Of a DNA stretch of 32,063 nucleotides, positions 8,523 through 17,947 are shown piece by piece. A program made the translations under genes and the position numbers. The DNA comes from Propionivibrio sp. GTDB lineage: Bacteria; Pseudomonadota; Gammaproteobacteria; Burkholderiales; Rhodocyclaceae. A model generated the notes under the pieces. The model was not told where the DNA came from, made no database searches, and saw nothing but the letters and a program-made list of their open reading frames with translations. The DNA is taken from positions 1 through 32,063 of the forward strand of contig NZ_JAGOIT010000038.1 in NCBI RefSeq assembly GCF_017995515.1, written 5' to 3'. Every line of letters begins with the position of its first letter. The first letter of the stretch is position 1.

Positions 8523-9482
8523 TCAGTGAATCAACACACCCTCTCCGCCACCCAACACCTTCAACGCAATTGACTGCCCCACTTCAGCCCCAAGGCGCTT
8601 GGCGAAACGCTCGGCAATATTTTCCTTGATCGAATAGTCGAGGACTTTTTCGACCTTGATCAAATCCCTGGCTACCGAGTCGACCGTCCCGTATCCGTCA
8701 GCCAGTCCCATCGCTACACTTTGGCTACCCGTCCACATGAGCCCGGAGAACATCTCCGGCGTCTCTTTCAGGCGCTTTCCGCGCCCTTGGCGGACGACAT
8801 CAATAAACTGCTGATGGATCTCGCTCAACAACAGCTGTGCGTGCTCCTTCTGCTTTTCGTCTTGCGGCGAAAATGGATCCAAAAATCCCTTGTTGTTGCC
8901 TGCAGTCAATAACCTGCGCTCGACACCAAGCCGTTCCATCGTGCCCGTAAAGCCAAAACCATCCATCAGCACGCCAATCGATCCGACAACACTCGCTTTA
9001 TCCACGAATATCCTGTCCGCTGCCGAAGCGATGTAATAGCCGCCGGAGGCGCACAGATCCTCGACGACAACGTACAAGGCGATATCCGGGTACTTGGCAC
9101 GCAGACGGCGAATCTCGTCGTAAACGATACCCGACTGAACCGGACTCCCCCCCGGGCTGTTGATGCGCAGAATCACACCCGCTGTTCTTTTATCTTCAAA
9201 AGCCGACTGCAAGGCGCCGTTGATCTTCTCAGCCGTAGCATCACCCGTCGAATTGATCACCCCGCGCACGTTGACAAGAGCCGTGTGCTTCCCATCCGCC
9301 AGTTTCTCCGACCCCACCTCCCAATCGACGAGCAAGACAAGCCCTGCGATCAGATAGGCAAGAACTGCCAACTTGAAGAAAATCCCCCATCGGCGCCTTG
9401 CCCTTTGCTCCTTGATGGACGCGAAGGCGATTTTCTCCAGGAGTCTTCGCTCCCAGTTCGGATTGGTTTCAGGGGTATCCAA
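8523..9482 (-). CDS. sppA: S49 family peptidase, SppA-like signal peptide peptidase
   Basis: A 319-aa membrane-anchored serine protease of the short SppA (36K) type that cleaves remnant signal peptides at the inner membrane. Seen: cytoplasmic head, one membrane segment at about residues 35-53, then the periplasmic protease domain with NSPGGSP, catalytic Ser146 in EDLCASGGYYIASAADRI, and Lys198 in LTAGNNKGFLDPFS as the likely general base. The start is a TTG at 9482: an in-frame stop lies four codons upstream and no ATG occurs before the core domain. No strong ribosome-binding site is visible. It lies 115 bp downstream of the HAD phosphatase gene in the same direction. Confidence 0.88.
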   Translation of the reverse strand: MDTPETNPNWERRLLEKIAFASIKEQRARRRWGIFFKLAVLAYLIAGLVLLVDWEVGSEKLADGKHTALVNVRGVINSTGDATAEKINGALQSAFEDKRTAGVILRINSPGGSPVQSGIVYDEIRRLRAKYPDIALYVVVEDLCASGGYYIASAADRIFVDKASVVGSIGVLMDGFGFTGTMERLGVERRLLTAGNNKGFLDPFSPQDEKQKEHAQLLLSEIHQQFIDVVRQGRGKRLKETPEMFSGLMWTGSQSVAMGLADGYGTVDSVARDLIKVEKVLDYSIKENIAERFAKRLGAEVGQSIALKVLGGGEGVLIH

Positions 9483-9597
9483 GGCGATTACTCAGGCAAT
9501 AAAATGAATCTAACTATTTCGACGGAAGGCGGATTCGCCTGTTCAGAGTATAGCGTGCAAGACAGGCGACTTTCCCACACGATGCCACGCCACACGT

Positions 9598-10254
9598 TCA
9601 GGCGTTTTTGCACAACCACTCACCCAGCTCCTTGACCGAATGCAGTCGGGCGAGCGGACTCATAGAATCAAGAAGATCGGCTGGATGCGCACCGTAGGCG
9701 ACAGCCAAGGCGGATACACCGGCGTTTGAGGCCATCTGCAAATCGTGCGTCGTGTCTCCGATCATCAGCGCGCGCTCTGGAGGAAGAAAGAACTCCGACA
9801 ACAGCTCCTCCAACATTTGCGGATGCGGCTTTGAATGACACTCATCAGCACAACGCGTCGCCGAAAAAAACTTCGCCAATCCGCTCCGCGCCATGGAACG
9901 ACCAAGCCCCACCCTGCTTTTTCCGGTCGCGACAGCCAGGTGAAACCCGGCAGTATGCAACCCGGAAACCAGATCAAAGACGCCGGAAAAGAGATCAAGC
10001 TCATGGTCACGAGACAAATAGTGATACCGGTAACGCTCGATCATCTGCGGAAACCGTTCTTCCGTCAGCGTCGGAACGGCGTAACGCAGCGCGTCGGCAA
10101 GTCCAAGGCCGATCACGTGAGATGCCCGGGCATTGGAAGGCTCCGGCAAACCAAGATCACGACACGCCGCCTGAATGGCGAAAACGATCGCGCCAGTCGA
10201 ATCCAGCAGCGTCCCATCCCAGTCAAACACCAGGAGATCGAAATTCTTGCCCAT
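9598..10254 (-). CDS. HAD-family hydrolase, phosphoglycolate phosphatase (Gph)-like
   Basis: A 218-aa cytoplasmic phosphatase of the HAD superfamily. Motif I is FDWDGTLLDS with the nucleophile Asp, motif II VATGKS, the motif III lysine is in SKPHPQ, and motif IV is MIGDTTHDLQMA; an alpha-helical cap (about residues 18-80) is of the Gph/PGMB type. Substrate cannot be read from sequence; genes of this type next to rluC are common in proteobacteria. The start MGKNFDLL at 10254 overlaps the end of rluC by about 32 bp, so the two are translationally linked; a longer frame exists to 10341 but would overlap rluC by more than 110 bp. Confidence 0.85.
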   Translation of the reverse strand: MGKNFDLLVFDWDGTLLDSTGAIVFAIQAACRDLGLPEPSNARASHVIGLGLADALRYAVPTLTEERFPQMIERYRYHYLSRDHELDLFSGVFDLVSGLHTAGFHLAVATGKSRVGLGRSMARSGLAKFFSATRCADECHSKPHPQMLEELLSEFFLPPERALMIGDTTHDLQMASNAGVSALAVAYGAHPADLLDSMSPLARLHSVKELGEWLCKNA

Positions 10255-11230
10255 AATCCTGTGATTCACTGTTCGATATCTGGAGGACGAAACTCTCCAG
10301 GGCTGTCGGCAACGGCGCTTCCAGTTGCATCTCATCGCCACTCAGTGGATGAGAGAAGCGAATTTTCCACGCGTGCAAGAACATTCGTTTCAGCCCCGCC
10401 TTTTGCAGTTTGCGGTTGAGCGCAAAGTCACCGTATTTTTCGTCCCCCGCGATCGGATAACCCAGGTGAGCGAGATGAACGCGTATCTGATGGGTACGCC
10501 CCGTCTTAAGTTCCGCTTCTAGCAGACTGAAGTTTTGCCAACGCCCAAGGAGCCGAAAAACGGTATGCGATGCCTTGCCGTCGTCGGCGACACGAACCCG
10601 GCGCTCTCCGGATTCAAGCAGATACTTGTGCAACGGCAGTTTTACGTGCCGCAGCACGTCCATCCACCGCCCCTTGACCAGCACGAGATAGCGCTTGTCG
10701 GTCGTTCGCGCACCACCGCCAAGAGCACCTTCCCGAAACATGTCGTGCAACGCGGTCAAGGCACTTCGTTTCTTGGCAACCAATAATATTCCCGAAGTCT
10801 CCCGATCCAGCCGGTGCGCCAATTCAAGAAATCGCGATTGCGGACGCTGTCGACGCAGCGCTTCGATCACGCCAAAACTGACACCACTCCCGCCGTGGAC
10901 GGCGATCCCCGCGGGTTTATCCACAACCAGTAACGCGTCGTCTTCGTAAATGATCGGCAATGCTGTATTGAACTCGGCGCCAGCCACGATTTCTTCCGCG
11001 CGATGCGCAATATGGATAGGCGGAATGCGCAAAACATCACCGGTCTGAAGGCGATATGACGCATCAACACGTTTGCTGTTAACCCGGATTTCGCCACTTC
11101 GGACAATACGGTAGACGTGGCTCTTGGGCACCCCCTTGCATACTTTCAGGAGAAAGTTATCGATGCGCTGTCCATGGTCATCTTCGGAAACAATGGCCTG
11201 TGTTACGGATTTTTTGCTAACTTCAGCCAT
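10223..11230 (-). CDS. rluC: 23S rRNA pseudouridine synthase, RluC type
   Basis: Converts specific uridines of 23S rRNA to pseudouridine (955/2504/2580 in E. coli RluC). The 335-aa form has an N-terminal S4 RNA-binding domain (about residues 20-80; GQRIDNFLLKVCKGVPKSHVYRIVRSGEIRVNSKRV) and the RluA-type catalytic domain with catalytic Asp142 in LAHRLDRETSGILLVAK, plus KTGRTHQIRVHLAHLGYPIAGDEKYG. The start at 11230 (MAEVSKKS) matches the family; the frame extends to another ATG at 11311 that would add 27 basic residues, and neither has a clear ribosome-binding site. It is divergent from rne, a very common arrangement in proteobacteria, which supports the RluC name. Confidence 0.92.
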   Translation of the reverse strand: MAEVSKKSVTQAIVSEDDHGQRIDNFLLKVCKGVPKSHVYRIVRSGEIRVNSKRVDASYRLQTGDVLRIPPIHIAHRAEEIVAGAEFNTALPIIYEDDALLVVDKPAGIAVHGGSGVSFGVIEALRRQRPQSRFLELAHRLDRETSGILLVAKKRSALTALHDMFREGALGGGARTTDKRYLVLVKGRWMDVLRHVKLPLHKYLLESGERRVRVADDGKASHTVFRLLGRWQNFSLLEAELKTGRTHQIRVHLAHLGYPIAGDEKYGDFALNRKLQKAGLKRMFLHAWKIRFSHPLSGDEMQLEAPLPTALESFVLQISNSESQDYGQEFRSPGV

Positions 11231-11631
11231 TTTGAAATATACTGAATTCGATTTGCGTCTCTGTCTGAAAGAGGCGCTGACCCGTGAGACCGTCGAGCGG
11301 CGCCGATTCATTTGTAATTGCGACGCACTTTCCGGCAGGCATCAGTTGCATCGCTTGCACCAACCTGTGCAAGATCAAACAAGTGCAAATCACCTGGTTA
11401 AGTACGCTCACCAAAAGTAGCGATACTACTTGATTTGCGCGCGCCTAGCACCTCAGGATCGCCCCAAGCAGATTCACGGACCTTGAGTTTTCAAGGTTTA
11501 GAGAAGATTTATCAGCGAAGACATCCCCATTTAGTTGCCTTGACGGAATGCCCATGAAGCACACCTCCCACAACTAATTCGTCGCTGCCTGCACGAGGCG
11601 CTCCCCTGTATTTGCGCGTGGGAGCCCATTT
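11231..11631 (+). promoter_or_regulatory. rluC-rne divergent region with long hairpin-rich rne leader
   Basis: This 401-bp gap holds no gene with family resemblance. It contains several inverted repeats on the rne strand: CTTGCAC-N6-GTGCAAG at 11354-11373, AAGTAG-N5-CTACTT at 11415-11431, and GCTCCC-N14-GGGAGC at 11600-11625, the last covering the GGGAG Shine-Dalgarno sequence of rne. A weak promoter candidate (TTGAGT ... GATTTAT) lies near 11484-11512. In E. coli a structured rne leader of about 360 nt mediates autoregulation by RNase E; a similar role is inferred from position and length, not from sequence identity. Confidence 0.55.
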
Positions 11632-14376
11632 ATGAAACGCATGCTTTTTAACGCGACACAGGCCGAGGAACTCCGTGTCGCCATTGTTGATGGCCAGAAA
11701 CTCGTTGACCTCGACATTGAATCGGCCGCCAAGGAACAGAAGAAAAGCAACATTTACAAAGCCGTAATCACGCGCATCGAGCCCAGCCTTGAAGCCGCAT
11801 TTGTCGATTACGGTGCTGAGCGCCATGGTTTCCTTCCGTTCAAGGAAATTTCCCGAATCTACTTTCAGCCGGGCGTCGAGGCCAATCGCGCCACGATCAA
11901 GGAGGCCTTGCGTGAAGGCCAGGAACTGATTGTCCAGGTCGACAAGGATGAACGCGGCAACAAGGGTGCCGCCCTGACCACATTTGTCAGCCTCGCTGGC
12001 CGCTATCTCGTTCTGATGCCGAACAATCCGCGCGGCGGCGGTGTTTCGCGCCGTGTCGAAGGTGACGAGCGTGCCGAGTTGCGCGACGTGATGGATCAGT
12101 TGCAGGTTCCTCAGGGTATGAGTCTGATCGCCCGCACTGCGGCGATCGGTCGTTCGGCCGAAGAACTACAATGGGACTTGAACTACCTGATGCAGCTCTG
12201 GAAAGCCATCGAAGGTGCGGCCAACCAGCAAAAGGGCGCCTTCCTGATCTATCAGGAAGGCAGCTTGGTCATTCGTGCAATCCGCGATTACTTCCAGCCA
12301 GATATTGGCGAAATCCTGATCGACACCGACGACGTTTACGAACAGGCGCGCCAGTTCATGGCGCACGTGATGCCGGCGACGGTCAACCGGATCAAGCGTT
12401 ATCGGGACGACGTTCCGCTCTTCTCGCGTTTCCAGATCGAGCACCAGATCGAGTCGGCGTACTCGCGGCAAGTCAACCTGCCGTCGGGTGGCGCCATCGT
12501 CATCGACCATACCGAAGCGCTGGTCTCGGTCGACGTCAACTCGGGTCGCTCGACGCGCGGTGCCGACATTGAAGAAACCGCGTTCAAGACGAACCTCGAA
12601 GCGGCCGAGGAAGTTGCGCGCCAGTTGCGCCTGCGCGACCTGGGCGGTTTGATCATCATCGACTTCATCGACATGGAAAACCAGCGCAATCAGCGCGAGG
12701 TTGAGAACCGCATGCGTGACGGACTGCGCCTCGACCGCGCGCGCGTGCAGACTGGCAAGATCAGCCGCTTTGGCTTGATGGAATTGTCCCGCCAGCGCCT
12801 GCGCCCTGCCCTGGCCGAGACGAGCTACATCCCCTGCCCGCGCTGCTCCGGGACTGGCCACATCCGCAGCGCCGAATCGGCGGCGCTGCACATTCTGCGC
12901 ATCCTCGAAGAGGAAGCCATGAAGGACAACACAGCGGCCGTCCATACGCAGGTGCCCGTGGATGTCGCCACCTTCCTGCTCAACGAGAAACGCCAGGATA
13001 TTCAGGCGATCGAGTTGCGCCACAAGGTCAGCGTCCTGTTGATTCCTAACATCCATCTCGAGACACCGCAGCACAGTATCGTCCGCCTGCGTCACGACGA
13101 GCTCAATCAGGATGACCTGCAGCAACCATCATACAAGATGGTCGACGTGCCGTCGGAAGAGAACAACAAGCAAGCGGCTGCGGCACACGAAACACGCGCT
13201 CCGCGCCAAGAGGCTGCGATCAAGGGAATCACGCCATCGCAACCCGCTCCGATCGTTCCGGAAAAAACGAAAGAGCCTGAAGAGAAAGCCGAGAAGGGAT
13301 TCTTTGCCAAGATTCTTTCCTGGTTCCGCAAGGAACCCGAACCCGTCGCCGCGCCAAAACCCGAACGCAAGCCGAGAAGCAACTCGCAGCGCGACGGCAA
13401 ACGCGGTGGGAGGAACAGCAACCGCCGTGACGAGGAGCGGGAAGGACGCGAGCCCCGCCCGAACCGCGAGCCGAAGGAAGCTCGTCCGACCCAGGCACCG
13501 GCACGCGAAGAGAATCAGAAGCCGCGCGAGCCAAAGGAGGCACGCGAACCACGCCGCCAGCGCGAGCCACGCCCTGAGAAGAAGGAGTCTCAGAGCCCGG
13601 TTGTCGCCGAGGTCAAGGAAGTGCTGCCGGAGACCGTCGGTGCCGAAGACAAGGCCCCGAGTGGCGATGGCGGCAACGGCGCTGCTCGTCGCCGCGGTCG
13701 TCGCGGCGGTCGTCGCGAACGGGGTGAGCGCACAGAGAACCGGGTTGGAACGCAATCGTCCGAAATAGCGGAAAGCACAGAGGTGGTTGTCGCCGCCAGT
13801 GCCATAGGCGCCGACGTGACCGCTACCGAGAATCCTGCGGCCGAAAGCCTGGCACCGGTTGAAACTGCCGTTGAAACGGCTATCGCCCCGATTGCTGGCG
13901 ACGAAACGAAGCAGGAAGCATTACCTGCAAGCGAGTCCGAAATCTCGGTCGAAACCCCGGTCGTCAGCGCAGTTCCCGCAGCGCAAGAATCACCTGTCGC
14001 GCTTGCAACGACAGAAACACCGGTAGCAAGCGTAACAACCCTCATCGAAGAACAGGCCGCCACCGTCGCTGCGAGTGACGAGGCCATCGTCGCCAACGTC
14101 GAGGAAACGGTTTCGACCGAGGAGACGGCGGCTCCGATCGAAGTCGCCGCGACCACACCCTCCGAGATTTCTCAACTCGTACCAGCACCGGTTAATCTCG
14201 AAACCACGCTGCAATCGAGCGGACTGGTCATGGTTGAAACCAGCGGCGATAAGATCAAGGCGTGGCAACCCGAGGAAGAGACTGCCGTACCGGCGCCCCC
14301 CAAGCCACGGCGGCGGCGTCCGCAAGTCGTTTCGACCAGCGACGAGCCGTTGGTGATGGTGGAAACCAGCAAGTAA
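11632..14376 (+). CDS. rne: Ribonuclease E
   Basis: The main endoribonuclease for mRNA decay and rRNA/tRNA processing, and scaffold of the degradosome; 914 aa. The catalytic half has the S1 domain (about residues 37-118, with [19 protein letters not shown]), the DNase I-like site with Asp301 in [11 protein letters not shown] and Asp344 in IIDFIDM, and the zinc link Cys402/Cys405 in CPRCSGTGH. The rest (from about residue 500) is low-complexity: [12 protein letters not shown], a possible membrane-binding amphipathic helix at about 555-567, then an Arg/Pro/Glu-rich stretch with [13 protein letters not shown], an acidic Ala/Val/Thr-rich stretch, and two copies of LVMVETS near the C-terminus. GGGAG precedes the ATG by 8-9 nt. 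A strong hairpin follows the stop. Confidence 0.96.
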   Translation: MKRMLFNATQAEELRVAIVDGQKLVDLDIESAAKEQKKSNIYKAVITRIEPSLEAAFVDYGAERHGFLPFKEISRIYFQPGVEANRATIKEALREGQELIVQVDKDERGNKGAALTTFVSLAGRYLVLMPNNPRGGGVSRRVEGDERAELRDVMDQLQVPQGMSLIARTAAIGRSAEELQWDLNYLMQLWKAIEGAANQQKGAFLIYQEGSLVIRAIRDYFQPDIGEILIDTDDVYEQARQFMAHVMPATVNRIKRYRDDVPLFSRFQIEHQIESAYSRQVNLPSGGAIVIDHTEALVSVDVNSGRSTRGADIEETAFKTNLEAAEEVARQLRLRDLGGLIIIDFIDMENQRNQREVENRMRDGLRLDRARVQTGKISRFGLMELSRQRLRPALAETSYIPCPRCSGTGHIRSAESAALHILRILEEEAMKDNTAAVHTQVPVDVATFLLNEKRQDIQAIELRHKVSVLLIPNIHLETPQHSIVRLRHDELNQDDLQQPSYKMVDVPSEENNKQAAAAHETRAPRQEAAIKGITPSQPAPIVPEKTKEPEEKAEKGFFAKILSWFRKEPEPVAAPKPERKPRSNSQRDGKRGGRNSNRRDEEREGREPRPNREPKEARPTQAPAREENQKPREPKEAREPRRQREPRPEKKESQSPVVAEVKEVLPETVGAEDKAPSGDGGNGAARRRGRRGGRRERGERTENRVGTQSSEIAESTEVVVAASAIGADVTATENPAAESLAPVETAVETAIAPIAGDETKQEALPASESEISVETPVVSAVPAAQESPVALATTETPVASVTTLIEEQAATVAASDEAIVANVEETVSTEETAAPIEVAATTPSEISQLVPAPVNLETTLQSSGLVMVETSGDKIKAWQPEEETAVPAPPKPRRRRPQVVSTSDEPLVMVETSK

Positions 14377-14407
14377 CACCGGTCGAGACATTACGGCTGT
14401 AAGCAGT

Positions 14408-14441
14408 GACTGAGGGCGCGCAAGCGCCCTCAGTCTTTATA
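14408..14441 (+). terminator. Rho-independent terminator of rne
   Basis: GACTGAGGGCGC-GCAA-GCGCCCTCAGTC (14408-14435) is a perfect 12-bp stem with a GNRA-like loop, followed by TTTAT. It lies 32 bp past the rne stop and between the convergent genes rne and uvrB, so it may also slow uvrB readthrough, although the minus strand lacks a T run. Confidence 0.85.
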
Positions 14442-14459
14442 TCGTTTCGCCACCGGAGA

Positions 14460-16517
14460 TCAGGCTTCGCTGTCGTGCTTCGCAACGCCGAACAGTTGTT
14501 CCTTCAGCTTGAAAAGCTCATCACGCGCGACAGCTGCCTTCTCAAACTCGAGATTGCGCGCGTGATCGGCCATTTCCTTTTCCAGACGTTTGATTTCCCG
14601 AGTCAATGCCTTTTCACTCATCGCCTCGTAGCCTGCCTTCTGCTGCGCAACCTTGTGTTCCCGTTGAGCTGTTTCGGCATCGTAGACGCCATCGATGATG
14701 TCCTTGATTCGTTTGGTCACGCCTTTCGGGACAACGCCGTTCTCCTCGTTGAAGTGAATCTGCTTGGTCCTCCGCCGCTCGGTCTCGGAAATCGCACGCT
14801 GCATTGATCCGGTGACGCGATCCCCATAGAGAATCGCGGTACCGTTGAGGTGCCGAGCGGCACGTCCGACCGTCTGGATCAGCGAGCGCTCTGAGCGCAG
14901 GAAACCCTCCTTGTCCGCGTCAAGGATCGCGACCAGCGACACCTCGGGAATGTCGAGCCCTTCACGCAGGAGGTTAATGCCGACCAGAACGTCGAACTCG
15001 CCCAGGCGAAGGTCGCGAATGATTTCGACGCGCTCAACCGTATCGATATCGGAATGAAGGTAACGCACGCGGATTCCGTTCTCGCCAAGGTACTCGGTCA
15101 GTTCCTCCGACATCCGCTTGGTCAAGGTGGTCACCAGCACACGTTCGTTCCGAGCGACGCGCGATCTGATTTCCGACAACAGATCATCGACCTGCGTCGC
15201 TGCCGGACGCACGATGATCGTGGGATCGACGAGTCCGGTCGGACGCACGACCTGCTCGACGACTTGCCCCTGGTGTTCGTTTTCATAGTCGCCCGGCGTC
15301 GCCGAGACGAAGATCGTCTGGCGCAACAGAAGCTCGTATTCCTCGAACTTGAGTGGACGGTTGTCGAGCGCCGACGGCAGACGGAAACCATAGTTAACGA
15401 GGTTTTCCTTGCGCGAACGGTCGCCCTTGTACATGCCGCCAACCTGCGAGATCGCCACGTGCGACTCGTCGATGAACATCAAGGCATCGGCCGGCAAGTA
15501 ATCGATCAGCGTCGGCGGCGGCTCCCCGGCCAAGCGTCCGGAAAGATGCCGCGAGTAGTTTTCGATGCCCTTGCAGAAACCCAACTGGTCGAGCATTTCG
15601 AGGTCGAAGCGGGTCCGTTGCTCGATGCGCAGGCTTTCGACAAGCCGCCCTTCACGGTTGAAGAACTCGATGCGGTCGCGCAATTCGTCCTTGATCGCCT
15701 CGATCGCGCGCAACACCGTCGCACGCGGCGTCACGTAGTGCGACGAGGGGAACACCGTGTATCGGATCACCTTCGCCTGCAGATGGCCGGTCAGCGGATC
15801 AAAGAGCTGCAGGCCGTCGATTTCGTCGTCGAACAAGGAAATCCGGATCGCGTTCTCGGCGTTTTCCGCGGGAAACACGTCGATGATGTCGCCGCGTACC
15901 CGGAACGTGCCGCGCCGGAAATCGGTTTCGTTACGCTCGTATTGCATCTCGGACAAGCGCTTGATGATGTCGCGCTGGCCCATGCGGTCACCGACGCGCA
16001 TCGTCAGGATCATCTGATGGTATTCGTCGCGGTCGCCGATACCGTAGATGCACGACACCGTCGCCACGATCACGCAATCGCGGCGCTCAAGCAGGCTCTT
16101 CGTCGCAGAGAGGCGCATCTGCTCGATGTGTTCGTTGATCGCCGAGTCCTTCTCGATGAACAGATCGCGCGAAGGAACATAGGCTTCCGGCTGGTAGTAG
16201 TCGTAGTAGGAGACGAAATACTCGACCGCATTTTCCGGAAAGAACTCGCGGAATTCGGCATACAGCTGCGCGGCGAGCGTCTTGTTCGGCGCGAGGATCA
16301 GCGCCGGACGCCCCGTCCGCGCGATGACATTGGCCATCGTGTAGGTCTTTCCCGAACCAGTCACGCCGAGCAATGTCTGAAACGACAATCCGTCCTCAAG
16401 GCCTTCCACGAGTCTGGCAATCGCCTCCGGCTGATCGCCCGCCGGCTGAAACGGCTGATGGAGACGGAAGGGACTGCCTTCGAAGGTAACTACTGGAATT
16501 GTTTGTGTATTCATCAT
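14460..16517 (-). CDS. uvrB: UvrABC excinuclease subunit B
   Basis: Damage-verifying helicase-like subunit of nucleotide excision repair; 685 aa. Visible: Walker [17 protein letters not shown] (about residues 52-67), the beta-hairpin region [20 protein letters not shown] that clamps DNA, DEAD-like motif MFIDESHV, helicase motifs [67 protein letters not shown], and the C-terminal UVR domain ([33 protein letters not shown]) that contacts UvrC. Either of two adjacent ATGs (16517, 16514) could be used; no ribosome-binding site is evident and TAAAAT lies only 6 nt upstream, so a leaderless message is possible. No LexA-type box was found in the 160-bp divergent gap. Confidence 0.97.
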   Translation of the reverse strand: MMNTQTIPVVTFEGSPFRLHQPFQPAGDQPEAIARLVEGLEDGLSFQTLLGVTGSGKTYTMANVIARTGRPALILAPNKTLAAQLYAEFREFFPENAVEYFVSYYDYYQPEAYVPSRDLFIEKDSAINEHIEQMRLSATKSLLERRDCVIVATVSCIYGIGDRDEYHQMILTMRVGDRMGQRDIIKRLSEMQYERNETDFRRGTFRVRGDIIDVFPAENAENAIRISLFDDEIDGLQLFDPLTGHLQAKVIRYTVFPSSHYVTPRATVLRAIEAIKDELRDRIEFFNREGRLVESLRIEQRTRFDLEMLDQLGFCKGIENYSRHLSGRLAGEPPPTLIDYLPADALMFIDESHVAISQVGGMYKGDRSRKENLVNYGFRLPSALDNRPLKFEEYELLLRQTIFVSATPGDYENEHQGQVVEQVVRPTGLVDPTIIVRPAATQVDDLLSEIRSRVARNERVLVTTLTKRMSEELTEYLGENGIRVRYLHSDIDTVERVEIIRDLRLGEFDVLVGINLLREGLDIPEVSLVAILDADKEGFLRSERSLIQTVGRAARHLNGTAILYGDRVTGSMQRAISETERRRTKQIHFNEENGVVPKGVTKRIKDIIDGVYDAETAQREHKVAQQKAGYEAMSEKALTREIKRLEKEMADHARNLEFEKAAVARDELFKLKEQLFGVAKHDSEA

Positions 16518-16677
16518 GCTAGAATTTTACGTGGATTACGTGGAACGGGGCCTTTGGCTCTTGTTCCCGCGACCGAAGGTATCACCGAAACCCTCCGCTT
16601 TTTGATCAACCTGTGGCACCGGGCATCCCCCTGACTCACGCCCGGAATGCGCCGCATCGACTGGAATTGACTGCCTG

Positions 16678-17880
16678 ATGACCTCATCAATATTCTCCGC
16701 CGTAGAGATGGCTCCGCGTGACCCGATCATCGGACTTAACGAACTCTTCAACGCCGACACCCGTTCGATCAAGGTTAATTTGGGTGTTGGCGTCTATTTC
16801 GACGACAACGGAAAAATCCCGCTGCTCGATGCAGTCAAAGTCGCGGAAAAAGCACGTCTCGAAGCGATGCCGCCACGCGGTTACCAGCCCATCGATGGGA
16901 CGCCGGCGTACAACCAGTCCGTGCAAAAACTGATCTTCGGCGCCGATTCGCAACTGTTGGCCGAAGGTCGCGTCGTCACGGCGCAAGCGCTGGGCGGTAC
17001 CGGCGCGCTCAAGATCGGCGCCGATTACCTCAAGCAATTGATGCCGAACGCCACGGTGTATATCAGCGATCCGAGCTGGGAAAACCATCGCGCACTGTTC
17101 GAGGCCGCCGGCTTCCCGGTCGACATCTACCCGTACTACGACGCCGCGACGCGCGGGGTCAACTTCGACGGAATGAAGTCCAAGCTGAATACGCTGCCGG
17201 CCGGATCGATCGTCGTCCTTCACGCCTGCTGCCACAACCCGACCGGCGCCGACATGAGCGAAGCGCAATGGGTTGAAACCATCGCCATCCTGCGCGAACG
17301 CGGCCTGATCGCCTTCATCGACATGGCCTACCAGGGCTTCGCCGACGGCATCGCCGAAGACGCGCTGGCGCTCAACCTGTTCGCCGCTTCCGGTCTGCAG
17401 TTCCTCATTTCGAGCTCGTTCTCGAAGTCGTTCTCGCTCTACGGCGAGCGCGTCGGCGCCCTGTCGATCGTCACCGCCTCCAAGGACGAGTCGGCACGCG
17501 TGCTGTCGCAGGTCAAGCGCGTCATCCGGACCAACTACTCGAACCCGCCGACGCACGGCGGTGCGGTCGTTGCCTCAGTCCTCTCCAGCCCGGAACTCCG
17601 GAAAATGTGGGAAGACGAACTCGCCGCCATGCGTGTGCGCATCCGGACGATGCGCAGCAGCCTCGTCGAAAAACTGAAGGCACGCGGTACGAGCAAGGAC
17701 TTCTCCTTCGTCACGGCGCAGCGCGGGATGTTCTCGTATACGGGACTTTCGGCCGAGCAGGTCGCTCGTCTACAAAGCGAGTTCGGAATCTACGCCGTCA
17801 GCACCGGCCGCATCTGCCTGGCCGCACTCAACACCAAGAACATCGACTACGTTGCCGACTCGATCGTGACTGTTCTCTGA
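16678..17880 (+). CDS. Aromatic/aspartate aminotransferase (class I, PLP)
   Basis: A 400-aa PLP-dependent transaminase of the AspC/TyrB group, exchanging amino groups between aspartate or aromatic amino acids and 2-oxoglutarate. Seen: FSAVEMAPRDPIIGLNELF at the N-terminus, substrate/PLP-site residues in LGGTGALKIGADYL, PSWENHRALFEAAGF, HACCHNPTGADMS, the PLP-contact FIDMAYQGFADG, the Schiff-base Lys250 in SSSFSKSFSLYGERVGAL, and the carboxylate-binding Arg in STGRICLAALN. The length is typical. AspC and TyrB specificity cannot be separated by eye, so no symbol is given. It is divergent from uvrB, and no strong ribosome-binding site precedes the ATG. Confidence 0.93.
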   Translation: MTSSIFSAVEMAPRDPIIGLNELFNADTRSIKVNLGVGVYFDDNGKIPLLDAVKVAEKARLEAMPPRGYQPIDGTPAYNQSVQKLIFGADSQLLAEGRVVTAQALGGTGALKIGADYLKQLMPNATVYISDPSWENHRALFEAAGFPVDIYPYYDAATRGVNFDGMKSKLNTLPAGSIVVLHACCHNPTGADMSEAQWVETIAILRERGLIAFIDMAYQGFADGIAEDALALNLFAASGLQFLISSSFSKSFSLYGERVGALSIVTASKDESARVLSQVKRVIRTNYSNPPTHGGAVVASVLSSPELRKMWEDELAAMRVRIRTMRSSLVEKLKARGTSKDFSFVTAQRGMFSYTGLSAEQVARLQSEFGIYAVSTGRICLAALNTKNIDYVADSIVTVL

Positions 17881-17897
17881 TCTTGCGTTAGCTGAAG

Positions 17898-17946
17898 AAG
17901 AGGCCGTTCAGTCTGACTGAGCGGCCTCTTTGTTTTCAGTCACGAA
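17898..17946 (+). terminator. Terminator between the aminotransferase and the AsmA-like gene
   Basis: AAGAGGCCG ... CGGCCTCTT (17898-17906 / 17932-17940) with an inner TCAGT/ACTGA stem forms a long hairpin followed by TGTTTT on the plus strand. It ends 1-2 bp before the stop of the convergent AsmA-like gene. Its A-rich left flank also gives a short T run on the minus strand, so it may serve both genes. Confidence 0.8.
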
Positions 17947-17947
17947 T

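Noticed and set aside
15054..16634. Plus-strand open frame of 526 codons opposite uvrB
   Set aside because: It is a shadow frame; uvrB on the minus strand carries every expected motif.
16518..16677. LexA (SOS) box for uvrB
   Set aside because: No CTG-N10-CAG type palindrome was found in the divergent uvrB/aminotransferase gap.
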